DNA of 64,000 nucleotides from Sphingobium lignivorans (GCF_014203955.1 NZ_JACHKA010000001.1:1943501-2007500); one strand, 5' to 3'; positions 8,384-19,144 are shown, numbered from the stretch's first letter. The notes: generated by a model not told the origin, from the sequence alone. Numbers and translations are program-made.

Positions 8384-9211
8384 ATGCGGATCGCGCTGTT
8401 CCAGATGAATGCCGGTATCGACCCGCAGGCGAATGCCTCAGCGCTCGTTGCCGGTATCAAGGAGGCTGCCCGGGGCGGCGCCGGGATATTGTTTACCCCG
8501 GAAATGTCCGGCTGTCTCGACCGGGACCGGCAGCGCTCCGGAAGCGTGATTGTACACGAGGAGCAGGACGCCGTGCTCTCCGCCGTCCGGGCGGCAGCGC
8601 AGCAGGCCGGCATATGGATCCATCTTGGCTCGCTGGCGATTGCCGACGAGGGTCAGCCGGACAAGCGCCGCAACCGGGGCTATCTGATCGACCCCGCCGG
8701 GAACATCCGGGCCCGCTATGACAAGATCCACCTCTTCGATGTCGATCTGCCGACCGGCGAAAGCTGGCGGGAATCGAACAGCTATGTCGCGGGAGAGCAG
8801 CCCGTCGCCACCCAGACGCCATGGGGTCGGCTCGGACTGACGATCTGCTATGATCTGCGCTTTCCCGCCCTGTTCGGCACACTGAGTGATGCCGGCGCGG
8901 ACATCATCTCGGTGCCGGCCGCATTCACGGTGCCGACCGGCGAGGCGCACTGGCATGTGCTGCTGCGCGCCCGGGCGATTGAATCGGCAAGTTTCATCGT
9001 TGCGGCGGCGCAATGCGGACGGCATGAGGATGGCCGCCACACTTATGGCCACAGCCTGGTCGTCGATCCCTGGGGCACCGTTCTTCTCGATGCAGGTCAG
9101 ACGACCGGTATCCATTATGTGGACCTGACCCTCGGTCGGCTGGAAGATGTGCGAACGAGAATACCGGCCCTGCGGCATCGCAAGCCGATCGGAGACGTTG
9201 TGATTTCATGA
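8384..9211 (+). CDS. Carbon-nitrogen hydrolase (Nit1/Nit2-type omega-amidase)
   Basis: A 275-residue nitrilase-superfamily enzyme with an intact catalytic triad: Glu in LFTPEMSG, Lys in RARYDKIHLFDVDL and Cys in GLTICYDLRFPALF. This branch includes deaminated-glutathione amidase (Nit1) and omega-amidase. Location after grxC fits a role in glutathione-related metabolite repair, which is inference. The start at ATG 8384 gives the conserved MRIALFQMN. The stop overlaps the ATG of the DUF1178 gene (ATGA), so the two are translationally coupled. Confidence 0.88.
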   Translation: MRIALFQMNAGIDPQANASALVAGIKEAARGGAGILFTPEMSGCLDRDRQRSGSVIVHEEQDAVLSAVRAAAQQAGIWIHLGSLAIADEGQPDKRRNRGYLIDPAGNIRARYDKIHLFDVDLPTGESWRESNSYVAGEQPVATQTPWGRLGLTICYDLRFPALFGTLSDAGADIISVPAAFTVPTGEAHWHVLLRARAIESASFIVAAAQCGRHEDGRHTYGHSLVVDPWGTVLLDAGQTTGIHYVDLTLGRLEDVRTRIPALRHRKPIGDVVIS

Positions 9212-9684
9212 TTTCCTTCGACCTTCAATGTTCCGGCAACCACATCTTCGAAGGCTGGTTTCGATCTGGCGCCGATTATGAGGAGCAGCGCAGGGCAGGG
9301 CAAATTCACTGCCCGACCTGCGGCTGCCCGACGATTTCCAAGGCCGTTATGGCCCCGGCCGTGGCCATGAAGGGCAATCGCCACAGCGATCTTGCCGGCC
9401 GTTCCGACAAGCAACCGGCGGTCCCGCAAGATCCGCAGGCCCATGCGGAGCGCGTCCAGCACCTCCTTGATGCGCTGGCGAGCGCCCAGGCGGAAATGTT
9501 GAAGGAATCCCGCTGGGTAGGCGCCGACTTTGCCGAGCAGGCGAGGGCCATTCATTATGGGGAAGCCGAGCCCGCGATTCTCCACGGCGTCGCGAAGCCG
9601 GCGGACGCCAAGGAGATGATGGAGGAGGGGATTCCCATCGCGCCGCTTCTCGTGCCAATCGCGCCGCCTGACGAATTGCACTGA
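9208..9684 (+). CDS. DUF1178 family protein
   Basis: A 158-residue protein starting MISFDLQCSGNHIFEGWF, the DUF1178 signature, followed by a CPTCGCP knuckle that probably binds zinc with the upstream Cys. The middle is charged, and the C-terminal half contains a conserved-looking Gly-rich Asp/Glu segment. The function of the family is unknown. It overlaps the preceding amidase by four bases, and this pairing is common in alphaproteobacteria, suggesting a shared role. Confidence 0.88.
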   Translation: MISFDLQCSGNHIFEGWFRSGADYEEQRRAGQIHCPTCGCPTISKAVMAPAVAMKGNRHSDLAGRSDKQPAVPQDPQAHAERVQHLLDALASAQAEMLKESRWVGADFAEQARAIHYGEAEPAILHGVAKPADAKEMMEEGIPIAPLLVPIAPPDELH

Positions 9685-9765
9685 ATTGCGATCGGACCGA
9701 CCACAAGCTTCAGGCTGGTGGTGTGCCGGACTGTGCCCGATATTGCCGTTCTGTTCCACTTTGCG

Positions 9766-9792
9766 TTGACATGCCGGGTGGGCTCACATAGT
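9766..9792 (+). promoter_or_regulatory. Probable sigma-70-type promoter for tRNA-Arg
   Basis: A perfect TTGACA (9766-9771) is followed after 15 bases by CATAGT (9787-9792), about 34 bases upstream of the mature tRNA. The -35 box is convincing; the -10 is weak and the spacing short. Confidence 0.4.
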
Positions 9793-9825
9793 CGAAAGCG
9801 GCAGAAATCAACGATTTTTGGTCAT

Positions 9826-9902
9826 GCGCCCGTAGCTCAGCAGGATAGAGCATCAGATTCCTAATCTGGGGGCCACAGGTTCGAATCCTGTCGGGCGCAC
9901 CA
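9826..9902 (+). tRNA. tRNA-Arg, anticodon CCT
   Basis: The 77-base gene folds as a cloverleaf: acceptor GCGCCCG pairs with CGGGCGC, the anticodon stem TCAGA pairs with TCTGG around the loop TTCCTAA (anticodon CCT), and the T arm contains GTTCGAATC. CCA is encoded. It reads AGG codons. No phage or integrase remnant is visible beside it. Confidence 0.97.
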
Positions 9903-9996
9903 ATCCTTAACGCGTCGGATGGCATGCGTGCTTTGACGGAGAAGCAGACATGAACTGGAGCGATCCCCGACGCGGACGTCCCGAGGGAGCGATCCT

Positions 9997-10875
9997 TTGA
10001 CGGGGCCGACTATGGAAAACGAGCGAATGGCGCCGCCGCGCGGCGAAGCGGTGTGGCGACAGGCGCGGCTGCTCAACGTGTGGATCGACGATCTTTCGGT
10101 CCAGGAACTGGTCGAGCGCCTCGACAATGACGTGCTCTTCACCGTCAATTCCGATCATCTCTACCAGCTCCAACGCAACCCCGAGTTCGCCGCCGCTTAT
10201 GCGGACGCCACCATCGTGTCGTGCGACAGCAAATATGTTAGGGGCGGCGTACTCGCCCTTGGTCGCGGTCCCATGCGCAAGGCGTGCGGATCGGATATCG
10301 TGCCGGCTTACTGGCAACATCACGCATCCAATCCCGATGTGCGGATGTTCCTTTTGGGCGCGAAGCCGGGCGTGGCGGCCATGGCGCAGGCCCGCATCAA
10401 CCGTCTGGCCGGTCGTGATATCGTCGTCGGCGCGCATGGACCGTCGATGAACTTCGTCAATGACGAAGCCGAATGCGCCACGGCCATCGAGATGATCAAC
10501 GCGTCAGGCGCCACCTGTCTCGTCGTGGGGCTCGGCGCGCCCAAGCAGGAAATCTGGATCAGCAAGCATCGACATCGCATGCCCGGCGTGAAGGTTTTCA
10601 TGGGCGTGGGCGCAACGATCGATTATGAGGCCGAGGCCGTGGTGCGAGCGCCCAAATGGGTGCGTGCCATCGCGATGGAATGGCTCCATCGCGTGCTCAG
10701 CGATCCGAAGCGCTACGCCATGCGCTATCTGCGCAACACGGAATTCTTCTGGCTGGTGCTGCTCGATGGTCTTGGCCGATATCGCCCGCCGGCATTTCTT
10801 TCGCCAGTCACCGCGGCGCGAAAGACAAGGCCGGAGACCGGAGGCGCTGAACCGGAAGCGGCGATCACGGGCTGA
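9997..10875 (+). CDS. WecG/TagA/CpsF family glycosyltransferase
   Basis: The 292-residue protein belongs to the GT26 family, which transfers N-acetylmannosamine(uronate) or related sugars to undecaprenyl-linked acceptors during exopolysaccharide or teichoic acid synthesis. Family marks are FTVNSDHLYQLQRNPEF, ADATIVSCDSKYV (DG-type motif region), FLLGAKPGV and VGLGAPKQEIWI. The C-terminal part (WLHRVLSDPKRYAMRYLRN) is the typical membrane-associating tail. A GAGGGAG ribosome site lies 7 bases before TTG 9997; ATG at 10012 is an alternative start without a clear ribosome site. No other polysaccharide genes are adjacent, so the product is unknown. Confidence 0.85.
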   Translation: MTGPTMENERMAPPRGEAVWRQARLLNVWIDDLSVQELVERLDNDVLFTVNSDHLYQLQRNPEFAAAYADATIVSCDSKYVRGGVLALGRGPMRKACGSDIVPAYWQHHASNPDVRMFLLGAKPGVAAMAQARINRLAGRDIVVGAHGPSMNFVNDEAECATAIEMINASGATCLVVGLGAPKQEIWISKHRHRMPGVKVFMGVGATIDYEAEAVVRAPKWVRAIAMEWLHRVLSDPKRYAMRYLRNTEFFWLVLLDGLGRYRPPAFLSPVTAARKTRPETGGAEPEAAITG

Positions 10876-10932
10876 CACGCCGCGCCGAGCGTCCCCTTTC
10901 ATTTAACATAATATATATTATCGGACTTCGAG

Positions 10933-11709
10933 ATGAGCAGCAGGGCGGCGAATATAACTCCCCTTCAGGATATCATGGCGCGGCTGCGTGATCCGGAGCA
11001 CGGTTGTCCGTGGGACGTCGCACAGGACTTCGCTTCGATCGCGCCGTACACGATCGAGGAAGCCTATGAAGTCGCGGACGCGATCCAGCGGGATGACATG
11101 GCCGGACTCAAGGACGAGCTTGGCGACCTGCTGCTTCAGGTGGTGTTCCACAGCCGGATGGCTCAGGAAGCCGGATCGTTCGACTTATCCGACGTCATCA
11201 CAGTGATTTGCGAGAAGATGGTGAGACGTCATCCTCATGTGTTCGGTGATGGCGGCGCATCGCCCGGCTGGGACGAGATCAAGGCGGCGGAACGCGCGGA
11301 GAAAGATGACGGCGATCATTCGGCGCTGGCCGGCGTTGCGGTGGCATTGCCGGCGCTGGCCCGCGCCGAGAAGCTTCAGAAACGCGCCGCGCGCGTGGGC
11401 TTCGACTGGGACAATGTCGAAGATGTCCGTAACAAGATACTGGAAGAAATGGAGGAAGTCTCCCACGCCGTCGGCTCGGAGGCGCTTGAGGAAGAGATAG
11501 GCGACCTGCTGTTCGCGGTGACCAATCTCGCTCGCCATCACAGAGTCGATCCCGAAACGGCGCTCCGGCGCGCCAACGTCAAGTTCGAGCGCCGCTTCCG
11601 TGCCATGGAGGCCATGGCCGGCACCGATTTTCCCGCGCTTGCGCTGGATGACCAGGAAGCGCTCTGGCAAGCCGTGAAAGCAGCGGAGAAGTCGGCCGGA
11701 CGCGACTGA
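10933..11709 (+). CDS. mazG: Nucleoside triphosphate pyrophosphohydrolase MazG
   Basis: MazG hydrolyses all canonical NTPs and dNTPs to monophosphates and PPi. The 258-residue protein has two all-alpha MazG domains. The first carries CPWDVAQDFASIAPYTIEEAYE and the ELGDLLLQVVFHSRMA metal-binding motif. The second carries VRNKILEEMEEV and EEEIGDLLFAVTNLARHH. Length and order match E. coli MazG. An AT-rich stretch (TTAACATAATATATATTATC at about 10904-10923) directly upstream probably holds the promoter. It converges on hflX with 139 bases between. Confidence 0.95.
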   Translation: MSSRAANITPLQDIMARLRDPEHGCPWDVAQDFASIAPYTIEEAYEVADAIQRDDMAGLKDELGDLLLQVVFHSRMAQEAGSFDLSDVITVICEKMVRRHPHVFGDGGASPGWDEIKAAERAEKDDGDHSALAGVAVALPALARAEKLQKRAARVGFDWDNVEDVRNKILEEMEEVSHAVGSEALEEEIGDLLFAVTNLARHHRVDPETALRRANVKFERRFRAMEAMAGTDFPALALDDQEALWQAVKAAEKSAGRD

Positions 11710-11848
11710 CCGGGCTTCCCCGGCCGACCTGCCGGCGCAATCTCATTGAGCGAGCTCGGCGCAGCCAGCCGCTGTTTTAAGCCTTGGAAGACCTGAAAGG
11801 GCGCCCTTCCCCTCCCCGCGCCCGGTGCTTGCGGGCGCAGCGACGGTC

Positions 11849-13168
11849 TCAGCCCCCATGGAGGCGAAGGAAGCGCTCATGGTCGGCGGGCGCGATGCGG
11901 ACCGACACATGCACCGTTGCGGTTTCGCCCGACGTATCGTGCTCTTCCAGGAGCACGTCACCATGCGCATGGAGCCAGGCAAGCGCGGCGCCATTTCCGC
12001 CGTCCAGCGTGATCTCGTAACGGCGATGGCCTTTCGCCAGTATATCCGAGAGCATGCGCCGCAACGCGTCCACCCCCTCCCCGGTCAGCGCCGAGACGAT
12101 GGCGACATTGCCCTCCTGCTCGGCGCGAGCGCGCACGGCGGCAAGGCGCTCCGGGTCCTCGATCAGGTCAGCCTTGTTCCATATCTCGATGATGGGCGCG
12201 ACCGGCCCCGCTCCTTCATGCGCCGCGTCCGGCGCTTCCGCCTTCCCGGCCGACCCGTCCTCGTCCGCCGGTGCGGCACCAAGATCGGCGAGAACATCGA
12301 GAACGTCCGCTTTCTGCGCCTCGGTATCGGGATGCGCGATGTCCCGCACATGGAGGATGAGGTCGGCCGACAGCACTTCCTCCAGCGTCGCGCGAAAAGC
12401 GGCGATGAGCTGGTGCGGCAGATCCGACACGAAACCCACCGTATCGGAGAGGATCGCCTTGTCGATGCCCGGCAGGCTGATCTGGCGCATGGTGGGATCG
12501 AGCGTGGCGAACAGCATGTCCTGCGCCATGACATCTGCGCCCGTCAGCCGATTGAAAAGAGTTGATTTTCCGGCGTTGGTATAGCCCACGAGCGCGATCA
12601 CCGGCCAGGGTGCGCGCTGACGTCGGGCCCGGTGCAAGCCGCGCGTGCGCGTTACCTGATCCAGCTCGCGCCGGATGCGGGCCATGCGATCGCGGATCAT
12701 GCGCCGGTCCGCCTCGATCTGCGTCTCGCCGGGACCACCAAGGAACCCGAAGCCGCCGCGCTGACGCTCAAGATGCGTCCAGCTGCGCACTAGGCGGCCG
12801 GCCTGATAATCGAGATGGGCAAGCTCGACCTGGAGCCGGCCTTCCGCCGTCGCCGCGCGTTCGCCGAAAATCTCCAGGATGAGCCCGGTGCGATCGATGA
12901 CTTTCGCGGACCAGGCTTTCTCCAGATTACTTTGCTGGACCGGCGTCAGATTATTGTCGACGACGACCAGCTCGGCCTCCGCCTGTGCGACCAGCGCGCC
13001 GATCTCCTCGACCTGACCGGAGCCGAACAGGGCGGCCGGTCGCGACTGGCGGACGCGCCACACGCCTGTCTCCACGACGTCCAGCCCGATGGCCAGCGCA
13101 AGGCCACGCGCTTCCTCGAGGCGTGCGGAGACGTCGCGCCGCTGCCGCCCGCCAAGGTCGGCATGCAC
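11849..13168 (-). CDS. hflX: Ribosome-associated GTPase HflX
   Basis: HflX binds the 50S subunit and rescues or splits stalled ribosomes, especially after heat stress. The protein has the N-terminal HflX domain (GSGQVEEIGALV, VIDRTGLILEIFGERA), the glycine-rich linker (ERQRGGFGFLGGPGETQIE) and a GTPase domain with G1 GYTNAGKSTLFNRL, G3 DTVGFVSDLP and G4 NKADL. The annotated start is GTG 13168. The 18 codons upstream (to a TGA at 13226-13228) encode a further family-like stretch (EREEVARGARAVV) but contain no ATG, GTG or TTG, so the true start is uncertain. It lies 70 bases downstream of hfq. Confidence 0.92.
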   Translation of the reverse strand: MHADLGGRQRRDVSARLEEARGLALAIGLDVVETGVWRVRQSRPAALFGSGQVEEIGALVAQAEAELVVVDNNLTPVQQSNLEKAWSAKVIDRTGLILEIFGERAATAEGRLQVELAHLDYQAGRLVRSWTHLERQRGGFGFLGGPGETQIEADRRMIRDRMARIRRELDQVTRTRGLHRARRQRAPWPVIALVGYTNAGKSTLFNRLTGADVMAQDMLFATLDPTMRQISLPGIDKAILSDTVGFVSDLPHQLIAAFRATLEEVLSADLILHVRDIAHPDTEAQKADVLDVLADLGAAPADEDGSAGKAEAPDAAHEGAGPVAPIIEIWNKADLIEDPERLAAVRARAEQEGNVAIVSALTGEGVDALRRMLSDILAKGHRRYEITLDGGNGAALAWLHAHGDVLLEEHDTSGETATVHVSVRIAPADHERFLRLHGG

Positions 13169-13238
13169 GACGACAGCCCGCGCCCCGCGCGCGACCTCTT
13201 CACGTTCTGTGAAATGGGCGATGGTTCAGACTCGCCGG

Positions 13239-13727
13239 TCAGTCTTCGTCATCGTCGCTCTCCCCGGAGAGATCGAGCGGATGCGCCGGCTGAACCGTTG
13301 AAATGGCATGCTTGTAGACGAGCTGGACAAGACCATCGCGCTGGAGAAGCATGCAGAACAGGTCGAAAGCGGAAATCTCGCCCTGAAGCATGACGCCGTT
13401 CACGAGGAACATCGTCACCGGCTCGCCGGACTTGTGAACCGCCGAAAGGAAAATCTCCTGCAGCAGCTTGGGCTTGCGCTCATTCGCAGAAAAGGCGGAC
13501 TCGATTTTCGAAAGATCGAGCGGATGCGCCGGCATGACAGTGGAGATTGCGTGTTTGTAGACCAGCTGGGTCTGACCGTCCCGGCGCAGCAGCACGGAGA
13601 AGTTGTCGAACCAGGTCACGATGCCCTGAAGCTTAACGCCCTTCACGAGAAACATCGTCACCGGAGTCTTGCTCTTGCGGAGACTGTTGAGAAAAATGTC
13701 CTGAAGATTGTTGAGTTTATCGGCCAT
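13239..13727 (-). CDS. hfq: RNA chaperone Hfq with two tandem Sm-like domains
   Basis: The 162-residue product contains two complete Hfq cores. Domain 1 (about 1-72) begins [20 protein letters not shown] and ends [18 protein letters not shown]. Domain 2 (about 86-155) begins [20 protein letters not shown] and ends [18 protein letters not shown]. Both keep the Gln of the RNA-binding N-terminal helix and the YKHAIST Sm2 motif. Ordinary Hfq is a homohexamer of about 80-100 residue chains; three of these chains would make the six-subunit ring. An acidic tail (ESDDDED) follows. The position between ntrX and hflX is the usual alphaproteobacterial one. Confidence 0.96.
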   Translation of the reverse strand: MADKLNNLQDIFLNSLRKSKTPVTMFLVKGVKLQGIVTWFDNFSVLLRRDGQTQLVYKHAISTVMPAHPLDLSKIESAFSANERKPKLLQEIFLSAVHKSGEPVTMFLVNGVMLQGEISAFDLFCMLLQRDGLVQLVYKHAISTVQPAHPLDLSGESDDDED

Positions 13728-13946
13728 TTTTAACTCCTGTTATTGGCGGGTCGCTGCCCGCATCGCGTCCAGTCTGAACGTCGATTGCCCCACCCTGCGT
13801 GGGGACGGCTGGAAACCTAGGCGATTCCCCAGGGGAAATCCAGCCATAGCCTGCTGCAATGCACAAAAGCCATTCATGACAGCCGTCCCCCAGGCCAGCG
13901 GCTCATTCCGTCGATCGCGCGCAAGGCGCGAGGCGTTTCCCGCGCC

Positions 13947-15314
13947 TCAGTCCCTGCCCTCGCCGAGCCCAAGCGACTTGAGCTTGCGGTGAAGCGCGGA
14001 GCGCTCCATGCCGATGAACGCGGCGGTGCGCGAGATGTTCCCCGAAAACCGCTTGATCTGGATGCGCAGATATTCGCGCTCGAAGTTCTCGCGCGCCTCG
14101 CGCAAGGGGGCGCCCATGATCGCGCTCGAAAGCCCCAGATCATCGCTGCCGCCTGTCGCGTCGACCGGTAGCATGTCGAGCTCGATCACGCCGCCGGGCT
14201 GCATCGGCGCCAGGATGATGGTGCGCTCCACGACATTGCGGAGCTGCCGCACATTGCCAGGCCAGTCCCCCGATTGCAGCGCCGCCATGGTGTTGGGCGC
14301 CATGACCGGGGCCGGCATGCCGCGCTCTGCCGCGAAACGGGCCAGATAATGCTCGACCAACCCGGGAATATCATCCCGGCGGTCTGCCAGCGGGGGAATG
14401 ACGAGCGGCACCACGTTCAGGCGGTAATAGAGATCCTCGCGGAAACGCCGCTCCTCGATCTCCTCCTTGAGATCGCGGGCGGTCGAGGAAATCACGCGGA
14501 TGTCCACCTTCACTTGCCGCTGGCCGCCAATGCGCGTGAAGCTCTGGTCAGTCAGCACGCGCAGGATCTTGCCCTGGGTGGTCAGCGGCATGTCCGCGAT
14601 CTCGTCCAGGAACAATGTGCCGCCATGCGCCTGCTCGAGAAGGCCGGGCCGAATGATGCCCTCCGGCGTCTCGACGCCGAACAGCGCTTCCTCGGCTCGC
14701 TCAGGCTCGATGCGGGCGGCCGTGACGATGACGAACGGACCGTCCGCCCGGCCGGACCAGTTGTGGAGCATCCGGGCAGCGACTTCCTTGCCCACGCCGG
14801 CAGGGCCGCAGATCAGCACGCGGCTCCCGGTGCCCGCAACCTTCTTGATAGTGGCGCGCACCGAATTGATGGCATTGCTGGTGCCGGTCAGCTCTTCTTC
14901 CTGACCGAAGCGCGCGCGCAACACCTGGTTTTCGCGCCGCAGCCGCTCCGTCTCGGTTGCACGGCCAACGATGTGAAGCAGCCTGTCGGATTCGAAGGGT
15001 TTCTCGATGAAATCGACCGCGCCTTTGCGGATGGCCGCCACGGCAGTGTCGATATTGCCGTGCCCGGATATCATCAGCACCGGAATGGTCGCATCCCGCT
15101 GCTTGATCTCCTCGAGCAGTTCCAGCCCGTCGAGCCGCGAGCCCTGCAGCCAGACATCGAGTAGCACCAGCGAGGGCCTGCGCGCCGCCAGGGCTTCCAG
15201 CGCCTCATCGCTACTGGCGGCGAGCCGCGTTTCGAAGCCTTCATCCTCCAGGACGCCCGCGACAAGCTCCCGGATATCCGCTTCATCATCCACGATCAGA
15301 ACATCAAGCGCCAT
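13947..15314 (-). CDS. ntrX: Nitrogen regulation response regulator NtrX
   Basis: The 455-residue protein has a receiver domain (DDEADIRELVAGVL, phosphoacceptor Asp in LVLLDVWLQG, Lys in DFIEKPFESD), a central AAA+ domain and a Fis-type helix-turn-helix (ISRTAAFIGMERSALHRKLKSLGL). It should respond to NtrY. The AAA+ domain is unusual: the Walker A is GPAGVGKEVAARM and the region where sigma-54 activators carry GAFTGA reads ALFGVETPEGIIRPGLLEQA, without that motif. The start overlaps the ntrY stop by 11 bases, so both are one operon. Confidence 0.94.
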   Translation of the reverse strand: MALDVLIVDDEADIRELVAGVLEDEGFETRLAASSDEALEALAARRPSLVLLDVWLQGSRLDGLELLEEIKQRDATIPVLMISGHGNIDTAVAAIRKGAVDFIEKPFESDRLLHIVGRATETERLRRENQVLRARFGQEEELTGTSNAINSVRATIKKVAGTGSRVLICGPAGVGKEVAARMLHNWSGRADGPFVIVTAARIEPERAEEALFGVETPEGIIRPGLLEQAHGGTLFLDEIADMPLTTQGKILRVLTDQSFTRIGGQRQVKVDIRVISSTARDLKEEIEERRFREDLYYRLNVVPLVIPPLADRRDDIPGLVEHYLARFAAERGMPAPVMAPNTMAALQSGDWPGNVRQLRNVVERTIILAPMQPGGVIELDMLPVDATGGSDDLGLSSAIMGAPLREARENFEREYLRIQIKRFSGNISRTAAFIGMERSALHRKLKSLGLGEGRD

Positions 15315-17580
15315 TCAGTGTCTCTTTCATCATATCTCCGGGCCGCTCCTCGCCGTCCTCCGCCAGGCGAGCGAGCCGCGCGACATCAAAGCGCAGGGTC
15401 ACCACTGCGCCGCCATTCTCCGCATCGGCAAAGCTCATCGTGCCGAAATGCTCCTCCACGATCTTCTTCACGATCGCGAGCCCAAGGCCGGTGCCCTTGG
15501 CGCGCGTGGTCATATAGGGCTCGATGATCCGCTCGCGTTCCACGGGCAGGCCAATGCCGTCATCCGCAACGGAAATGACGAGCTCGCCCTCCTGCTGGTG
15601 CACGGCCATTGCGATATGGCCATGAGGCGCGGAAGCCTCCTCCCCGCGCCCGGCCTCGCTGGCTTCCCCGAGATGACGCTGCTCGATCGCCTCGACGGCG
15701 TTCTTGACGATGTTGGTCAGTGCCTGACCGATCTGCCGCCGATCGCAGACCAGCGTGATGTCCGCCGTATCACCCTTGAAAGCGAAAGCGATCTGGGGAT
15801 GCGCCACCTCATGCAGGAACATCGCGTGGCGCGCGATATCGATCAGCGCTTCCTCGCGGAACACCGGCTTGGGCATACGTGCGAAGGAGCCGAACTCGTC
15901 CACGATGCGGCGCAGATCGCCCACTTGCCGTACGATCGTCTCGGTGAGGCGACGGAAGGTGCCGGGGTCGGATTCGATCTCCTTGGCATAGCGGCGCTGG
16001 AGCCGCTCGGCTGCGAGCTGGATGGGCGTGAGCGGATTCTTGATCTCGTGCGCGATACGCCGCGCCACGTCCGACCAGGCCGCGCGGCGCTGGTCGAGCA
16101 GCTGCTGCGTGATATCGTCGAAAGTCAGCACCCGATTTCCGCCCTCGGCGACCACCCGAACCGCGAGTGTGCGGATCTCGCCGCCGGCACGGATCTGGAT
16201 GATGTCCGCTCCGGTCCCCGCCTCCATGAGTTCGGCAAGCTCCGGCGAGAGTTCGGCGAGCGGCAAGCCGACCGCCTGGACGCCGGGCTTTACCAGGAGC
16301 GCAGTCGCCGAACTGTTGAGCAGCAGGATCTCGCCATGGGGATCGACCGAAATGACCCCGGCGCTAACGCCCGACAGCACCGCCTCGATGAGCGCGCGGC
16401 GGTTGGCGAGCTGGTTGTTGGCGGCGACCAGTGCGGTGGTCTGCGCTTCCAGTCGCTGGGTCATGCGATTGAACGTGCTGGCGAGCGTGCCCAGCTCGTC
16501 CCGGCCATGGGCATCGGCGACGCGCGTGGAGAGATCTCCCGCGGTGATGCGGCGGGCCGCGTCGACCAGCTCGCCCACCGGCCGCACCAGCCGGTCCGCG
16601 ACGGCCAGCGCAATCCAGACCGCCGTTCCCACCAGCATCAGCGTGCCGATGAACAGGGCGATGTTGAAGCGCAGCTGCAATTGTCGCGAACGGGCGGCGA
16701 ATTCGTCATAATCGGCGAGCACGGCCTGTGCCCGCTCCATCTCGCTGAACGCGGATATGGCGGAATCGCGCGTGGCATAGAGGAAGGTGCGGGAATCCGG
16801 ATAAAGCAGCGCGAAGGCCTCGATCTGGTTGGGCTTGGCCTGGACGAACACCGGTTGCCCGGCGCGCAGATGCCGGATGATCTCGGGCGTGATCACGTCC
16901 GCCGCCGTGCGCTGCTCGGGATCCACCGTCGCAGCGGTGCGCGCCACGCCATCGCGGCCAATCTCGATGATCGCCGAGCGGTTCAGCTTCCGGGTGACGA
17001 CCTGATAGATATAACCCTCGGCGAAGGACGGACTCGTGATGCTCGACTGGGTGAGATAATCGCGCAAGTCGCTGGCCATGGTGATGGTTTCGTCACCCAG
17101 CTCCTTGAGATTGGATTGATAATAGCCGCGCGCGAGATCGCTGGCATTCTGCAGCATGCCGCGCGCATCGGCCGAGAACCAGAATTGCACGCCATATTGG
17201 AACAGCAGCGAGGCGAAGATCACCACCAGCAGCAAGGGCAGGCTGGCAATCATCGAGAACAGAGCCACGAGGCGCACGTGCAGGCGCCCGTTTCCGCCGA
17301 CGAGGCTGCGCGCGGCACGGCGGCGTGCGATCCGCTGGCCGATCAGCACGAGCAGGATGATCGCCGGCAGCAGGTTCAGCACCAGCAGAAGCGCCACCAC
17401 GGGCGCGCTGAGCAGCGAATCGTCCTGCTGCGGCCGACCGATCAGCCAGTAAGTGAAACCGGCAGTGACGAGCAGCGTGACGCCGGCCAGAAGCTCCGCA
17501 AGGCGGCCGAGCCGAGGCGAGCCGAACAAGGTCGGCGACGACTCGTCCATCCCTGCATTCCGACCCGTTCTCTGATCCAT
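15304..17580 (-). CDS. ntrY: Membrane sensor histidine kinase NtrY
   Basis: The 758-residue kinase has N-terminal transmembrane segments (LAELLAGVTLLVTAGFTYWL, VVALLLVLNLLPAIILLVLI and a third around LFSMIASLPLLLVVIFASLL), an extracytoplasmic region, a fourth segment before a HAMP linker (PVGELVDAARRITAGDLSTRV), a PAS domain, the H box [16 protein letters not shown] and the ATPase boxes NIVKNAVEAIEQ, DDGIGLP and TKAKGTGLGLAIV-like GTGLGLAIVKKIVEEH. It senses nitrogen or redox state and phosphorylates NtrX. ATG 17580 is chosen; ATG 17550 is also possible. ntrC lies 112 bases upstream. Confidence 0.93.
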   Translation of the reverse strand: MDQRTGRNAGMDESSPTLFGSPRLGRLAELLAGVTLLVTAGFTYWLIGRPQQDDSLLSAPVVALLLVLNLLPAIILLVLIGQRIARRRAARSLVGGNGRLHVRLVALFSMIASLPLLLVVIFASLLFQYGVQFWFSADARGMLQNASDLARGYYQSNLKELGDETITMASDLRDYLTQSSITSPSFAEGYIYQVVTRKLNRSAIIEIGRDGVARTAATVDPEQRTAADVITPEIIRHLRAGQPVFVQAKPNQIEAFALLYPDSRTFLYATRDSAISAFSEMERAQAVLADYDEFAARSRQLQLRFNIALFIGTLMLVGTAVWIALAVADRLVRPVGELVDAARRITAGDLSTRVADAHGRDELGTLASTFNRMTQRLEAQTTALVAANNQLANRRALIEAVLSGVSAGVISVDPHGEILLLNSSATALLVKPGVQAVGLPLAELSPELAELMEAGTGADIIQIRAGGEIRTLAVRVVAEGGNRVLTFDDITQQLLDQRRAAWSDVARRIAHEIKNPLTPIQLAAERLQRRYAKEIESDPGTFRRLTETIVRQVGDLRRIVDEFGSFARMPKPVFREEALIDIARHAMFLHEVAHPQIAFAFKGDTADITLVCDRRQIGQALTNIVKNAVEAIEQRHLGEASEAGRGEEASAPHGHIAMAVHQQEGELVISVADDGIGLPVERERIIEPYMTTRAKGTGLGLAIVKKIVEEHFGTMSFADAENGGAVVTLRFDVARLARLAEDGEERPGDMMKETLNGA

Positions 17581-17692
17581 CGTGGCAGCGATACAACATC
17601 GGCGTGTCTCTGAAAACACGCTTTACGAGAGGAACGTCCCGCGCAGGCAACCCGTCACCGGGCCGTCACCGGTGCTGTCCGAAAAACGCGTT

Positions 17693-19140
<1,448 letters not shown>

Positions 19141-19144
<4 letters not shown>

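Noticed and set aside
9826..9902. tRNA-Arg as an integration site for a mobile element
   Set aside because: No integrase, no repeated tRNA 3' end and no change of gene content follow it.
15007..17613. An 868-codon open frame on the plus strand opposite ntrY
   Set aside because: It is antisense to a clear histidine kinase with all boxes intact; its own composition is Arg/His-rich with no domain.
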